In this document: one piece after another, positions 8,542 through 16,805 of the stretch
How the letters are laid out: each line of letters opens with the position of its first letter
Position numbering within the stretch: the first letter of the stretch is position 1
Assembly: GCA_015478665.1 (NCBI GenBank)
Contig: JADMII010000001.1
Location: 119,537 to 183,536 of the forward strand
Source of the DNA: Dehalococcoidia bacterium
GTDB lineage: Bacteria > Chloroflexota > Dehalococcoidia > DSTF01 > JACRBR01
DNA length: 64,000 nt
Direction: 5' to 3'
The notes under the pieces: model-generated
What the model was told of the DNA's origin: nothing
Seen by the model: the letters and a program-made list of their open reading frames with translations, nothing else
The model's database searches: none
Program-made: the position numbers and the translations under genes

Positions 8542-9006
8542 ATGGATGAGCGCTGGGTACTGGTCGACCCCAATACGGGGCTGCACGTCGCCTGGTACTT
8601 CTGGCTGCGCGTGCTCGACGAGGCGAACCGGGCCGCCCGGTACGGCATCCCCTTCGGGCTCTTCCTGCTCGAGGCGGAGTCCGAGGGCGAGCGCGCTTCA
8701 GACCGCCTGCTCGAAGAGGCGATGGCCGCCGTGCCGGCGGTGATCCGCAGCACGGACCTCGGCGGCGCGATCGGCGCCGGTCGCGTCGGCATCGTGCTGC
8801 CGCACCAGGACGAGGCCGCGGTCGAGCAGGCGCGCACGCGGATCCTCGCCAAGATGGAAGCCCGGCGCGCTCCCGGCGTCCGCTGGAACGCGCGCATGCT
8901 CGCGTACCCGCGCGACGCGGCCGAGATCTCGAACCTGCTGACATTCGGTTGGCGGGGTGGTCGTGGTGCAGAGCCGCGCCGGCGCGCTTCGGAGCGCATC
9001 GCCTGA
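8542..9006 (+). CDS. degenerate GGDEF-like protein
   Basis: The 154-residue product resembles a diguanylate cyclase domain in layout. DPNTGLHVAWYFWLRVLDEA takes the place of the DxLTGLxNRR segment, YGIPFGLFLLE follows, and RSTDLGGAIGAGRVGIVLPH aligns with the RxSDxxxRxGGDEFxxLLP region. The GGDEF signature itself is replaced by GAGRVGI and the metal-binding Asp is missing, so it cannot make c-di-GMP by the normal mechanism. It may be a sensory or protein-binding remnant. The start ATG was chosen over an upstream one because homology begins at MDERWVLVDP. Confidence 0.55.
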   Translation: MDERWVLVDPNTGLHVAWYFWLRVLDEANRAARYGIPFGLFLLEAESEGERASDRLLEEAMAAVPAVIRSTDLGGAIGAGRVGIVLPHQDEAAVEQARTRILAKMEARRAPGVRWNARMLAYPRDAAEISNLLTFGWRGGRGAEPRRRASERIA

Positions 9007-9057
9007 ACGAGGGCCACGGCGGCGCCTCACCATCGATGTTGGGGATCGGGGTTGGCG

Positions 9058-9501
9058 ATGCCAGAAGACTGGAAGGCGCGCATCATCCATGCCCGGCAGC
9101 GGTACGAGCTGCGCCGCGGCGCCATCGGCGTCCGCACGCCTCTGGCCCAGGTCTTCCGGCGGATGATCCAGACGGTGATCGAGCCGGCGTTCCGCGAGGT
9201 CGCCGAATTCGCCGCCGAGCAGGAGGTCGTCTGCGTCATCGAGTGCGAGCTGGGCGGCGTGCAGCCGCGGGCGATGTTCTGCATCCGGCCCTCGGGGCGC
9301 TCGATTCGCTACCAGCTCGACCCGGACGGCGTCGCCGTGCGCGAGATCGAGGGCGTCTACCACCGCCCGATGGGTCAGCGGCGCGTCTGGGTAGATGCGG
9401 CAGAGCTCGAACGCCAGCTGACGCAAGCGTACGCGCGGGCCGCCGCGGCGGCGATCGTGCAGGACTTCTTCCGGGTATCGAAGCCGGCGTCCGGACAGTA
9501 G
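9058..9501 (+). CDS. hypothetical protein, 147 aa
   Basis: This soluble protein starts MPEDWKARIIHARQRYELRR, has a helical N-terminal third with many arginines, a beta-rich centre (VVCVIECELGG, RAMFCIRPSGRSIRYQLDPDG) and a helical C-terminus. No known motif was recognised. A TTG two codons upstream is an alternative start; ATG 9058 is preferred, with GGGGATCGGGG upstream as a weak ribosome-binding site. It is convergent with the pseudo-ATPase gene, nine bases away. Confidence 0.55.
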   Translation: MPEDWKARIIHARQRYELRRGAIGVRTPLAQVFRRMIQTVIEPAFREVAEFAAEQEVVCVIECELGGVQPRAMFCIRPSGRSIRYQLDPDGVAVREIEGVYHRPMGQRRVWVDAAELERQLTQAYARAAAAAIVQDFFRVSKPASGQ

Positions 9502-9510
9502 CCGCGCGTG

Positions 9511-10809
9511 TCAGGCGGCCCGACGCAGCCGCCGCGTCGCGCGCGACGGAGGCGTCGTCGCGCCGCAGCTGTCCTGCGCGCTGGCGACGGCGTCCGCGAT
9601 CGCGCTGCTGAAGTCGAACGCTACGCCGAGGTACGCCGCGCGGTCGCTCAGGTACCGCGCAGCGCGGGCGACGCCGCGGCGTGTGGCGAGGCCGCCGGAT
9701 TCGAGCGCGCCGGCGAGCGCGTCGATGCCGTCCGCGCCCGGCTCGACGCCGACCAGCCGCCGCGCGATGAGCACGCGCAGGCTCGCCGCATCGAGAGCGG
9801 ACACGTCGACGTGATACGCCGGCCGGTCGACGGCGGCGCCAAGGGACCGGACTTCTGCGCCGAAGAGGACGGTGGCGGCATGCCAGGGGACTTCGATCCG
9901 CTCGCCGCTGCGCAGGAGCAGCAGGCCGGCGCCGTGCCGTCCGGGGACGAGCCAGAGGCGCGCCAACTCGCCGAGCGCGGCGGTATGCGCGTCGGCGTCG
10001 AAGACCGCGAAGATGCCGCCGAACGCCGTCAGCGGCGGCGGCGCGAGGTAGAACCGGGCATCGTCGTCGAACGCGGGCCGGACGTCGCTTTCGAGGATGC
10101 CGCCGGCGAGCGCCACGAGCGGCCGGCGCACGGCCATCCAGGGCGAGGCGTCCTCCTGGCGCTCGCGCAGGATATCGAGCGCAGCCTCTTCGCCTGAGCC
10201 GGCGCGCGCCGCCTCGTGGTGGCGCGGGTCGAAGATGCGGACGACGGCGCCGCCCGCGTAGATCGCGTACGGCAGTCTCACTTCACCCGCCATCGCGCGG
10301 CCGAGGGCGCGCGCGATCTCCCGTTGCTCGTCGTCGGCCGCGCCGGTGATCGCGACGGTGTCGGCGCTCGATGCCGCCTGACCGAGAGCATCGGCGCTGG
10401 CCTCGTCGATGGCGAGGGCGCCGAGCGCGGCGCGGACGTCGTCGCGCGCCAGGGTGGCACGTGTCGTCTCCCGTGCGCGCTCGGCAAAGTCGCGCAGCGC
10501 GACGGGCAGGGCGCCAGAGTACCACGTGCGCTGCCGCGCTTGCGCCAGCTGCTCCTGGCCTGCGGCCGTCAGGTGAACCCGCGCGTGGCGCTCGAAATTC
10601 TGCTGTCCCGCGTCTGCGCCGACGAGGCCGGCCGCCTTCGACGACTCGACGATCTCGATCGCCAGCTCCTGCGGGACGCGCCAGTGGGTCGCCAGATCGA
10701 CAGGTGACATCGCACCACGATAAAACAAGGTGCGAAGGCAGTGATCTGTGACGAACGTCGGCGGCAGGTTGAGCCCTGCGAACGGCGGGCCGCTGGCCGG
10801 AGGTGTCAT
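9511..10809 (-). CDS. pseudo-ATPase related to MoxR/AAA proteins with an N-terminal winged helix
   Basis: The 432-residue product matches a family of bacterial AAA ATPases that have an N-terminal winged-helix domain (LPPTFVTDHCLRTLFYRGAM...SPVDLATHW) before the ATPase. Later landmarks are conserved: LPYAIYAGGAVVRIFDPRHHE, RRPLVALAGGILESD, DARFYLAPPPLTAFGGIFAV, and a C-terminal region corresponding to the sensor 2 part. The Walker A GPPGNGKT is replaced by TGAADDEQR and the Walker B DDxGRQ by FDADAH. It therefore should not hydrolyse ATP. A partner-binding or regulatory role is likely. GGGGGGAG precedes the ATG. Confidence 0.6.
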   Translation of the reverse strand: MTPPASGPPFAGLNLPPTFVTDHCLRTLFYRGAMSPVDLATHWRVPQELAIEIVESSKAAGLVGADAGQQNFERHARVHLTAAGQEQLAQARQRTWYSGALPVALRDFAERARETTRATLARDDVRAALGALAIDEASADALGQAASSADTVAITGAADDEQREIARALGRAMAGEVRLPYAIYAGGAVVRIFDPRHHEAARAGSGEEAALDILRERQEDASPWMAVRRPLVALAGGILESDVRPAFDDDARFYLAPPPLTAFGGIFAVFDADAHTAALGELARLWLVPGRHGAGLLLLRSGERIEVPWHAATVLFGAEVRSLGAAVDRPAYHVDVSALDAASLRVLIARRLVGVEPGADGIDALAGALESGGLATRRGVARAARYLSDRAAYLGVAFDFSSAIADAVASAQDSCGATTPPSRATRRLRRAA

Positions 10810-10950
10810 CGCCGCTCCATCTCCCCCCAAAGTATCGGCACGTCGGGTGACTCTGCTGATCCGGATCCGGCAGACATGCGCGCGTCGGGCCCGGCCGATG
10901 CGGGGTCTCCCGCATGGCCGGCGCCCCCGTCGATATGAGATACCTCCCGC

Positions 10951-12009
10951 ATGGAATGGAGCTCGATGATCGCCGCCGGTTCGGACGCCCGGGTGATCGC
11001 GATCGGTCCGGCCCGGCGGCCGGCGCGGGCGGCCGCCGCACCGCGCGGCCGCACCGTGGCGTGGTGGTCCGGCCACCGGGCGCTCTGGCAGCGGGTCGAG
11101 CGGGGGATCAGGATGCGGCTGCGGCGGGACGGCTGCGACGTCGTGCATCTGACGGACGCGCGGCTGGCGCCGTGCGGCGCGTGGTTGCGCGGCCGTCTCG
11201 GTCTGCCGGTGACGGTCGACCTCGGACCGCAGGATCTGCACGCGCAGGAAGCTGACGGGCGCGCGCTCTTCGCCGCGGCCGACCAGCTCGACGCGGCGTT
11301 CGTGTTCGGGTGCGAAGGCGAAGCGGCGCTCGAGCGGCGCACGACGCGCGTACCGATGGTGCGGCTGCCGCTCGTCGCACTGGCGCCGTCCGCGCCCGAC
11401 CCCCGCACAGCTGCTCGCCTGCACGACCTACTCGGCGACGGCGACCCGCGGCGTCCCGTGATCGCCTTCGCTGGCGCCGCGTCGATGGCTGAGTGTCATT
11501 GGTTCGAAGAAGATGTGCTGCATGCGATGGACGACGCCGCTTGCTGGTTGCGGATCGGGGACGACTCGGCGGCGCATGCCTCGCACGGCGACGGCGTGCC
11601 CTCCTGTTGCGGCGCGCTCGATGACGGCACGATCGCCGCGCTCGCGCGGTACGCCGATGCATTCGTCCTGCCGTGGGCGCTCGGGGGCGCTGCGCCGGAG
11701 GCCGACGGCCTGCTCCGGCTGGCGCTCGCCGCGTCGGGAGTGCCGGTGATCGCCGGCGACGCCGGCGCGGCGGTGCTCGACCACGAACGGAACGCCTTCC
11801 TCGTCCGCGCGGGTGATGCCCTCGGCTTCCGGGCGACGATCGACCAGCTGCTCCGACTTCCGGCGAAGCAGCGCCAGTACATCGGCGAGGAGTTCGCCGC
11901 GGAAACGCTCCGCCGCTGGCCGGCAGCCGAGGCGGCCGCGGTGTACGAGGAACGCTTCGCGGCGCTCGCCGGCCGCCCGACGATCCCGGCGGAACTGCGC
12001 ATCGCCTGA
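10951..12009 (+). CDS. GT-B glycosyltransferase-like protein
   Basis: The 352-residue product has the feel of a GT4 glycosyltransferase. It has an N-terminal Rossmann half with CDVVHLTDARLAPCGAWLRGRLGLPVTVDLGPQDLHA, and a C-terminal half with RPVIAFAGA, ALDDGTIAALARYADAFVLPW, GLLRLALAASGVPVIAGDAGAAVLDHERNAFLV and a final helix. The last segment matches the usual A(L)A(A)G(T/V)PVIA...G(E/N)G.LV nucleotide-sugar binding block, though the ExxG core is weak (EADGLLRL). The substrate is unknown. It is divergent from the pseudo-ATPase gene, with a 141-bp shared upstream region. Confidence 0.6.
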   Translation: MEWSSMIAAGSDARVIAIGPARRPARAAAAPRGRTVAWWSGHRALWQRVERGIRMRLRRDGCDVVHLTDARLAPCGAWLRGRLGLPVTVDLGPQDLHAQEADGRALFAAADQLDAAFVFGCEGEAALERRTTRVPMVRLPLVALAPSAPDPRTAARLHDLLGDGDPRRPVIAFAGAASMAECHWFEEDVLHAMDDAACWLRIGDDSAAHASHGDGVPSCCGALDDGTIAALARYADAFVLPWALGGAAPEADGLLRLALAASGVPVIAGDAGAAVLDHERNAFLVRAGDALGFRATIDQLLRLPAKQRQYIGEEFAAETLRRWPAAEAAAVYEERFAALAGRPTIPAELRIA

Positions 12010-12144
12010 CAGCGGACAGTCGCGAGCCGCCACGAAGATCCTGACCGTGCGCGATGTTCGTTTCGCCGGCGATCCTCTGGACGGCAGGCCCGCCGGGCGA
12101 CGGCGGCGTGTGTCGGTGTGGGTCATGGCAGCCTCCCGGCACCT

Positions 12145-12178
12145 CCGCGCCGGCGACGGCGCTTGCTTGCCGGCGCGG
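12145..12178. repeat. perfect 10-bp inverted repeat before tatA
   Basis: CCGCGCCGGC at 12145-12154 pairs with GCCGGCGCGG at 12169-12178, leaving a 14-base loop. There is no T-run, so it may be a weak terminator of the glycosyltransferase transcript or simply a stem; the tatA promoter follows directly. Confidence 0.4.
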
Positions 12179-12187
12179 ATGGGCAGT

Positions 12188-12196
12188 TGCTACGCT
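12188..12196 (+). promoter_or_regulatory. extended -10 box TGCTACGCT for tatA
   Basis: TGCTACGCT lies 27 bases before the tatA GTG. The same nine bases occur before the comEC and ccr genes, and close variants before two others. Confidence 0.5.
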
Positions 12197-12223
12197 GAAT
12201 CAGGTTCCATCGGAGGCGCACAC

Positions 12224-12580
12224 GTGCCACTGCTCGCAGGTCTCGGTCCACTCGGTCTTCCCGAGCTCATCATCCTCCTCGTGATCGTCGTCCTGATCTT
12301 CGGCGTCGGCCGCCTGCCCGATGTCGGTGGCGCCGTCGGCAAGAGCATCCGCGAGTTCCGCAAGGCGACGAAAGACCCGGGTGAAGAGCAGGCCGAACAG
12401 GCGAACGCGTCCGCCGATGCGCCCGTCACGACGACCCACAGCACGAACGGCGCGGCCGCGGTCTCGACGAGCGACGCGCCCGCCGGCAGCGTGTTCTGCG
12501 GCGACTGCGGCGCGAAGAACGCGCGCGCGGCGAAGTTCTGCGCCCAGTGCGGCCACGCGCTGAGCACCCCCGTCGCGTAG
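12224..12580 (+). CDS. tatA: TatA/E-family twin-arginine translocase subunit with zinc-ribbon tail
   Basis: The 118-residue protein begins (V)PLLAGLGPLGLPELIILLVIVVL, the short N-terminal membrane helix of TatA. The FGVGRLPDVGGAVGKSIREFRKA hinge and amphipathic helix follow, with the usual FG...LP motif. TatA oligomers form the pore for folded proteins in the Tat pathway. Unusually, after an Ala/Thr-rich linker, the C-terminus carries CGDCGAKNARAAKFCAQCG (about residues 93-111), a complete four-cysteine zinc ribbon. The GTG start is supported by GGAGG eight bases upstream. No tatC lies nearby. Confidence 0.85.
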   Translation: MPLLAGLGPLGLPELIILLVIVVLIFGVGRLPDVGGAVGKSIREFRKATKDPGEEQAEQANASADAPVTTTHSTNGAAAVSTSDAPAGSVFCGDCGAKNARAAKFCAQCGHALSTPVA

Positions 12581-12623
12581 CCGTCAAGCATCGACGTCCG
12601 GACGCACTCACCGCCCGCCGCCG

Positions 12624-12632
12624 TGCTATGCT
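12624..12632 (+). promoter_or_regulatory. extended -10 box TGCTATGCT
   Basis: This box places the transcription start near 12639, downstream of the in-frame ATG at 12635. It therefore favours the later start at 12668 for the following gene. Confidence 0.45.
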
Positions 12633-12667
12633 GGATGAAGGCCGCACGCGCGGCGAGAGGAGGTTCT

Positions 12668-13198
12668 CTGGACGCTGACTATCGCATCGATGTCTCCGAG
12701 GTGAACCGTAACATCGACGTCGCCGAGGTCGTCGCCCTCTACTTCCCCATGCTCCGCAAGACGCTCCTCATGGACGTCCGCACCAACGACGTCGACGGCC
12801 CGATGATCCGCGTCGTGCCGATGGCGAAGACGCCCGAGGAGCGCTTCCAGTCGCTGCTCAAGATGCGGCCCCGCTTCGGCAAGCCCGACAGCATCACCCT
12901 CATCCCCTGGCCGAAGTTCGTCCGCTCGATGCTCGAGCTCGGCATCTGGGATCACATCGTCCGCCGCTACGCCGAGCTCGGCTCGCCGAAGATGGTGCGC
13001 GAGTGCGAGAAGTGCTTCGCGCAGCTGACGAAGTTCGAGGACGATGAGATCAAGAACGCCATCACCGGCGAGAACTACGAGACGATCTGGGGCCAACGCG
13101 GCGTCGCCGAGGTCGAGGTCACGGTCAGCGACGAGGACCTCGACGACGATGACGACGATGACGGCCTCGAGGACGACCTCCTCGACGAGGACGACTAG
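12668..13198 (+). CDS. hypothetical acidic-tail protein, probable CTG start
   Basis: The 176-residue protein begins (L)DADYRIDVSEVNRNIDVAEVV and has a folded core (YFPMLRKTLLMDVRTND, ITLIPWPKFVRSMLELGIWDHIVRRYAELGS). It ends with a strikingly acidic tail containing a run of seven aspartates and finishing LLDEDD. A CxxC (CEKCF) is present in the core. The best ribosome-binding site, GAGAGGAGG, sits four bases before a CTG codon; the only ATG upstream in frame would lie before the transcription start. I do not recognise the family. Such acidic tails occur in proteins that bind basic partners or cations. Confidence 0.65.
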   Translation: MDADYRIDVSEVNRNIDVAEVVALYFPMLRKTLLMDVRTNDVDGPMIRVVPMAKTPEERFQSLLKMRPRFGKPDSITLIPWPKFVRSMLELGIWDHIVRRYAELGSPKMVRECEKCFAQLTKFEDDEIKNAITGENYETIWGQRGVAEVEVTVSDEDLDDDDDDDGLEDDLLDEDD

Positions 13199-13307
13199 CG
13201 CCGGCTCCCGCCGTCGCCATCTCCGTCGCCGTCCCACCCGCCCCGTCTCGGTCGAAACGCCGCGCCTGCAGCCGTCCGCCGTCGCATGGCGCGCGCTGCT
13301 CCCGTGC

Positions 13308-13313
13308 TAGAAT
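13308..13313 (+). promoter_or_regulatory. -10 box TAGAAT (extended TGCTAGAAT), leaderless
   Basis: TGCTAGAAT ends seven bases before ATG 13321, with CGAACCC between and no ribosome-binding site. Confidence 0.5.
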
Positions 13314-13320
13314 CGAACCC

Positions 13321-13728
13321 ATGACGGCGCGGACGCAGATCGGCCGGTCGACCGCCAGCTCGCAGGCGCGGCTGCAGCTCGTGCTCGTGCTGCTCGCCGC
13401 CTGGGATCTGCTCGCCTTCTTCCTCGAACTCGGGCAGACCAGAGTGCTCCGGATCGACGGCATCCAGGGCGTCCTCGGCGCCCGCTCCGTCAACGGCGCC
13501 GTCGTCGTGCTCGCCCTCGCCTACCTCTACGCCGCCCGCAACCCGATGCGGCATCGCTTCGTGATCTGGCTGGCGGCGCTCGAGCAGGTCGTCGCCTTGT
13601 TCAGCGGCGCCTTCCACTGGGCGCTCGGGGACGTTTCTGCCGGCCAGGCCGTCCTGCCGATGCTCATCGCCGTCATCTTCCTGGTGGCGCTCGTCGCCTG
13701 GGCGCCCCGGGAGACGAGCACGTTTTGA
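13321..13728 (+). CDS. four-helix membrane protein, 135 aa
   Basis: The protein has four hydrophobic segments: LQLVLVLLAAWDLLAFFLEL, VNGAVVVLALAYLYAA, WLAALEQVVALFSGAFHWA and VLPMLIAVIFLVALVAWA. It has no signal peptide and no recognised domain. It is related to the next gene: both start with an arginine-preceded LQLVLVLLAAW / FRLLLVLLAAW helix and have the same length core, so the two look like a tandem duplication. The second gene starts three bases after this stop codon, so they form an operon. Function unknown. Confidence 0.65.
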   Translation: MTARTQIGRSTASSQARLQLVLVLLAAWDLLAFFLELGQTRVLRIDGIQGVLGARSVNGAVVVLALAYLYAARNPMRHRFVIWLAALEQVVALFSGAFHWALGDVSAGQAVLPMLIAVIFLVALVAWAPRETSTF

Positions 13729-13730
13729 GC

Positions 13731-14312
13731 ATGGACCCCGGACCGCCGCCGGAAGACCAGCGCGCCGTCACACCGCAGGACAACGCCATCGCCGTGATCA
13801 GCGCCTATGGCGCCTTCCGCCTGCTCCTCGTGCTCCTCGCCGCCTGGACGTTCTTCGCCGGCTTCGCGCTGCTCACGCAAGGCTTCGGCGCCCTCTCCTT
13901 CGGTGGCGGCGCTGCCGCCGAACGCGTCCTCGGCGGCTACATGCTGATCCTCGTCCCGCTGTACGGACTGCTCGCCTGGCGGCGCAGCGAGTACCGCATG
14001 CTGCTCTGGGTGCCCTACGCCGCACAGATCGCCATCATCGTGCCGACCCTCTACGACCTCACCATCAGCCGTCGCGGCCGCTTCGCCGATAGCGCCCTGA
14101 TCTTCATCGTCTCGCTGATCTTCTTCACGCTCCTCGTCTATCTCTGGTGGAGTAGCCATCCCCTTCACCACTTCCTCGCCGGAGATGACGAGGACGAAGA
14201 CTGGGACGACGAGGAGGGGGAAGAAGACGACGACTTGGCCGCCGATGCGCCCGCACCACCCGCGCGCGTCGCACCCGAGGACCAACGCCGCACCATGCGT
14301 CCGCCCGTCTGA
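13731..14312 (+). CDS. four-helix membrane protein with acidic tail, paralogue of its neighbour
   Basis: The 193-residue protein has four membrane helices (FRLLLVLLAAWTFFAGFALL, LGGYMLILVPLYGLLAW, MLLWVPYAAQIAIIVPTLYDL, ALIFIVSLIFFTLLVYLWW). They are followed by a cytoplasmic tail dominated by Asp/Glu (DDEDEDWDDEEGEEDDD) and then a proline/arginine end. ATG 13731 is preferred to a TTG six bases earlier. It follows its paralogue by two bases. The acidic tail is absent from the paralogue. No function is recognised. Confidence 0.65.
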   Translation: MDPGPPPEDQRAVTPQDNAIAVISAYGAFRLLLVLLAAWTFFAGFALLTQGFGALSFGGGAAAERVLGGYMLILVPLYGLLAWRRSEYRMLLWVPYAAQIAIIVPTLYDLTISRRGRFADSALIFIVSLIFFTLLVYLWWSSHPLHHFLAGDDEDEDWDDEEGEEDDDLAADAPAPPARVAPEDQRRTMRPPV

Positions 14313-14520
14313 GGCGACGCCGCAGCCCACCGGCAGGGCCGCGATCTGCGTTGCGCTCGTCGGCGAACTGCGATGCTGCAGCAGACGCCGCCGGCTCCCG
14401 ACCATGCCCGACGAGCCGGCAGGGACGCCATCCGCAGAAACAACGACAACGCGGGGGAACGAAATAGCCCGCGAGCATCGCCCGCAGGCTGGCGCACGCC
14501 GCACGACGTGACGGCCGCCG

Positions 14521-15093
14521 CTACGTCCCGCCCGCCGTGCCGCGCAGGCCCAGCGCATCGGCGTGCTCGCGCAGCGCCTCGATCACCTCGGCGATCATCG
14601 CGTCGAGTGCGACGCCGAGCTGCTCTGCCCCGTTGATGATGCCGTCGCGGCTCACCTGCCGCGCGAACGCCTTGTCCTTCATCTTCTTGCGCACCGACGA
14701 CGGCTCCACCTCGAAGATGCTCTTGTTCGGACGCACCAGCGCGACGGCTGTGACGAAGCCGGTCAGCTCGTCCGCGGCAAACAGCGTCTTCGCCATCGGC
14801 GTCTCGCGCGGCACCCCGCTGTACTCGGCGTGGCCCATAATCGCCGTCCTCACGTCATCCGGATAGCCGCGCGCCTTGAGGATTTTGTTGCCCTCGAACG
14901 GATGGCCTTCTACCGTCGGCCAGCGCTCGTAGTCGAAGTCATGCAGGAGCCCGGTGATGCCCCAGACGTCCTCATCGCCTCCCTGCTTTCGGGCGAAGTG
15001 CCGCATCACCACCTCCACGGCGAGCCCGTGCTTGCGCAGGCCCTCCGTCTGCGTGTACGCGCACAGCAGCTCCCAGGCAGCGTTGCGGTCCAT
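14521..15093 (-). CDS. HD-domain hydrolase
   Basis: The 190-residue protein is an HDIG-type HD hydrolase: RKHGLAVEVVMRHFA supplies the first His, GLLHDFDYERWP the central His-Asp pair, GHPFEGNKILKARG and IMGHAEYSG further metal ligands, and DELTGFVTAVAL the final Asp. Such domains hydrolyse phosphate esters of nucleotides or act in nucleotide signalling. This subgroup, fairly widespread in Gram-positive-like and Chloroflexota genomes, has no assigned substrate. GGGAGGTG precedes the start; an in-frame ATG directly before it is an alternative. Confidence 0.8.
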   Translation of the reverse strand: MDRNAAWELLCAYTQTEGLRKHGLAVEVVMRHFARKQGGDEDVWGITGLLHDFDYERWPTVEGHPFEGNKILKARGYPDDVRTAIMGHAEYSGVPRETPMAKTLFAADELTGFVTAVALVRPNKSIFEVEPSSVRKKMKDKAFARQVSRDGIINGAEQLGVALDAMIAEVIEALREHADALGLRGTAGGT

Positions 15094-15203
15094 CATCACC
15101 TCCCGTCGCATGATAGCGGTGGTCCGAAGCGCGGGGCGAGAGGATCAGCGGCGTTGGTCGACTGCCGATGGCCGCGGATGCAGGCGCGCGTCGGCTCGCC
15201 TGT

Positions 15204-16676
15204 CTACTCGTCGCCGGCGCGGAAGCGCCAGTAGGCGATGGCGCGGGCGAGGGCGCGCGCGGCGCGGTCGAACGAGGCGAACACCGCCAGGCCCCGATCC
15301 TGCATGCGGCGCCGCGCCTGCGCGACGATGTCCTCGACATGCTGCGGCTGCAGGATCGTGACGAACGGCTTCGCCGACCGCTGCTGATGGCCGACGAGCG
15401 CGTCGAGCAGGCCATCGAGCGCCGACGGGTCCGCCTGCCAGCGGCGGGCGAGGAATCCCGACGCCATCTCCATTGCCACGCCGTCAATGTTCGGGTCGGC
15501 GTCGAGGATGGCGAAGAGCTTCTCCAGCGTCGCCGCCGAGCCGCCGAAGCCGATCGTCCCGCCCATGTCGAGCGGGTTCTGGTAGCTGCCGCCGATGATG
15601 TTGAAGAACGACCGCAGTTGCTCGTACGAGCCTGCCGATAGACGCGGCACCTGGAGCCCGGCGCCGACGAAGGCGTCGGTGATCACGACGGACTGGCCGC
15701 CGGTCATCGCCATCAGCCCCATGCGGCCCCCGGTCGCAGGCTTGGCGTACAGCAGCGCCTTGACGACGTCGATCGTGTCTTCGAGGCTATCGGCGGCGAT
15801 GGCGCCGGCCTGCCGCAGGATCGCGCTGAATATGGCGGGCGACGTCGCCAGCGAGCCCGTGTGCGATGCCGTCGCGCGGGCGCCGGCGGTCGTGACGCCG
15901 CCCTTCCAGACGACGACAGGCTTCATCGACGTGGCGCGGCGCAACGAGCGCACGAAACGCCGGCCGTCCTTCACGCCTTCGATGTACATGGCGATGACGC
16001 GCGTATCGGCGTCGTCGGCAAGATAGTCGAGGTAGTCCGGCACGTCGACGACGATCGCGTTGCCGATGCTGACGGAGGTGCTGACGCGGACGCCGTGCTG
16101 CTCGCCGACGAGGCCGAAGTTGATCGCGTGGGTGCCGCTCTGCGAGATGAAGCCGACCTCACCGGCTTCTCCGGCCGCCTGCTCGGCGCTCTGGCGGATG
16201 CCGAGCTTGCGGTTGTAGACGCCCATACAGTTGGGGCCGATGAGCGCGACATCGCCCTCACGGGCGATGCGCAACAGCTCCTCCTCGAGGCGGATGCCCT
16301 CGTCCTCGCCGGTCTCTGCGAAGCCGGACGTGAAGAGCGCCACGGCGCCGACGCCCTTCTTCGCGCAGTCCGCGAGGACGCGCGGCGCGACCGGACGCGG
16401 CACGGCGAGCATCACGTAGTCGATGTCACCGGGCACATCGAGCAGCGAGCGGTAGTTCGTGATGCCGAGCGCCGCGATGCCGGCGATCTCGCTCTCGTCG
16501 ATCTGCACCGAGGCCAGCGAGCCCGTGAAGGTGCTGTAGTTCCGCAGCCACATGTACCCATCGGCCTTCTTCGACCCGACGACAACGGCGCTCGCGGGAT
16601 TGAGCGCGCGGCGCAGGCGGTCCGGTGGCACCCGGAGCCTGTCTGGCGATGGTTGGTCGCTGCTCGCGATGGACAT
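15204..16676 (-). CDS. ADP-forming acyl-CoA synthetase, alpha subunit
   Basis: The 490-residue protein has a CoA-binding Rossmann domain (LNPASAVVVGSKK...GITNYRSLLDVPGDIDYVMLAVP), then two succinyl-CoA-synthetase-like flavodoxin domains. GPNCMGVYN and GFISQSGTHA are typical, and the phospho-histidine lies in GARATASHTGSLA. With the ATP-grasp subunit encoded just upstream on the same strand it should convert an acyl-CoA, ADP and phosphate to acid, CoA and ATP, or the reverse, in the cytoplasm. The acyl substrate is not predictable. The start at MSIASSDQ follows the point where homology begins; the 130-bp gap to the beta gene could hold its own promoter. Confidence 0.8.
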   Translation of the reverse strand: MSIASSDQPSPDRLRVPPDRLRRALNPASAVVVGSKKADGYMWLRNYSTFTGSLASVQIDESEIAGIAALGITNYRSLLDVPGDIDYVMLAVPRPVAPRVLADCAKKGVGAVALFTSGFAETGEDEGIRLEEELLRIAREGDVALIGPNCMGVYNRKLGIRQSAEQAAGEAGEVGFISQSGTHAINFGLVGEQHGVRVSTSVSIGNAIVVDVPDYLDYLADDADTRVIAMYIEGVKDGRRFVRSLRRATSMKPVVVWKGGVTTAGARATASHTGSLATSPAIFSAILRQAGAIAADSLEDTIDVVKALLYAKPATGGRMGLMAMTGGQSVVITDAFVGAGLQVPRLSAGSYEQLRSFFNIIGGSYQNPLDMGGTIGFGGSAATLEKLFAILDADPNIDGVAMEMASGFLARRWQADPSALDGLLDALVGHQQRSAKPFVTILQPQHVEDIVAQARRRMQDRGLAVFASFDRAARALARAIAYWRFRAGDE

Positions 16677-16805
16677 CAAGCGCCCGTTCCGGCGACCGCA
16701 GAGGACGGACAACAGACAACCGCAGCGCCGTATGCGGACCTGTCGCCCGTCGTGTGTTGTCTGCTGCTGTCCTTGATCACATCAAGCCGCTGACCGTGAC
16801 AGTCT

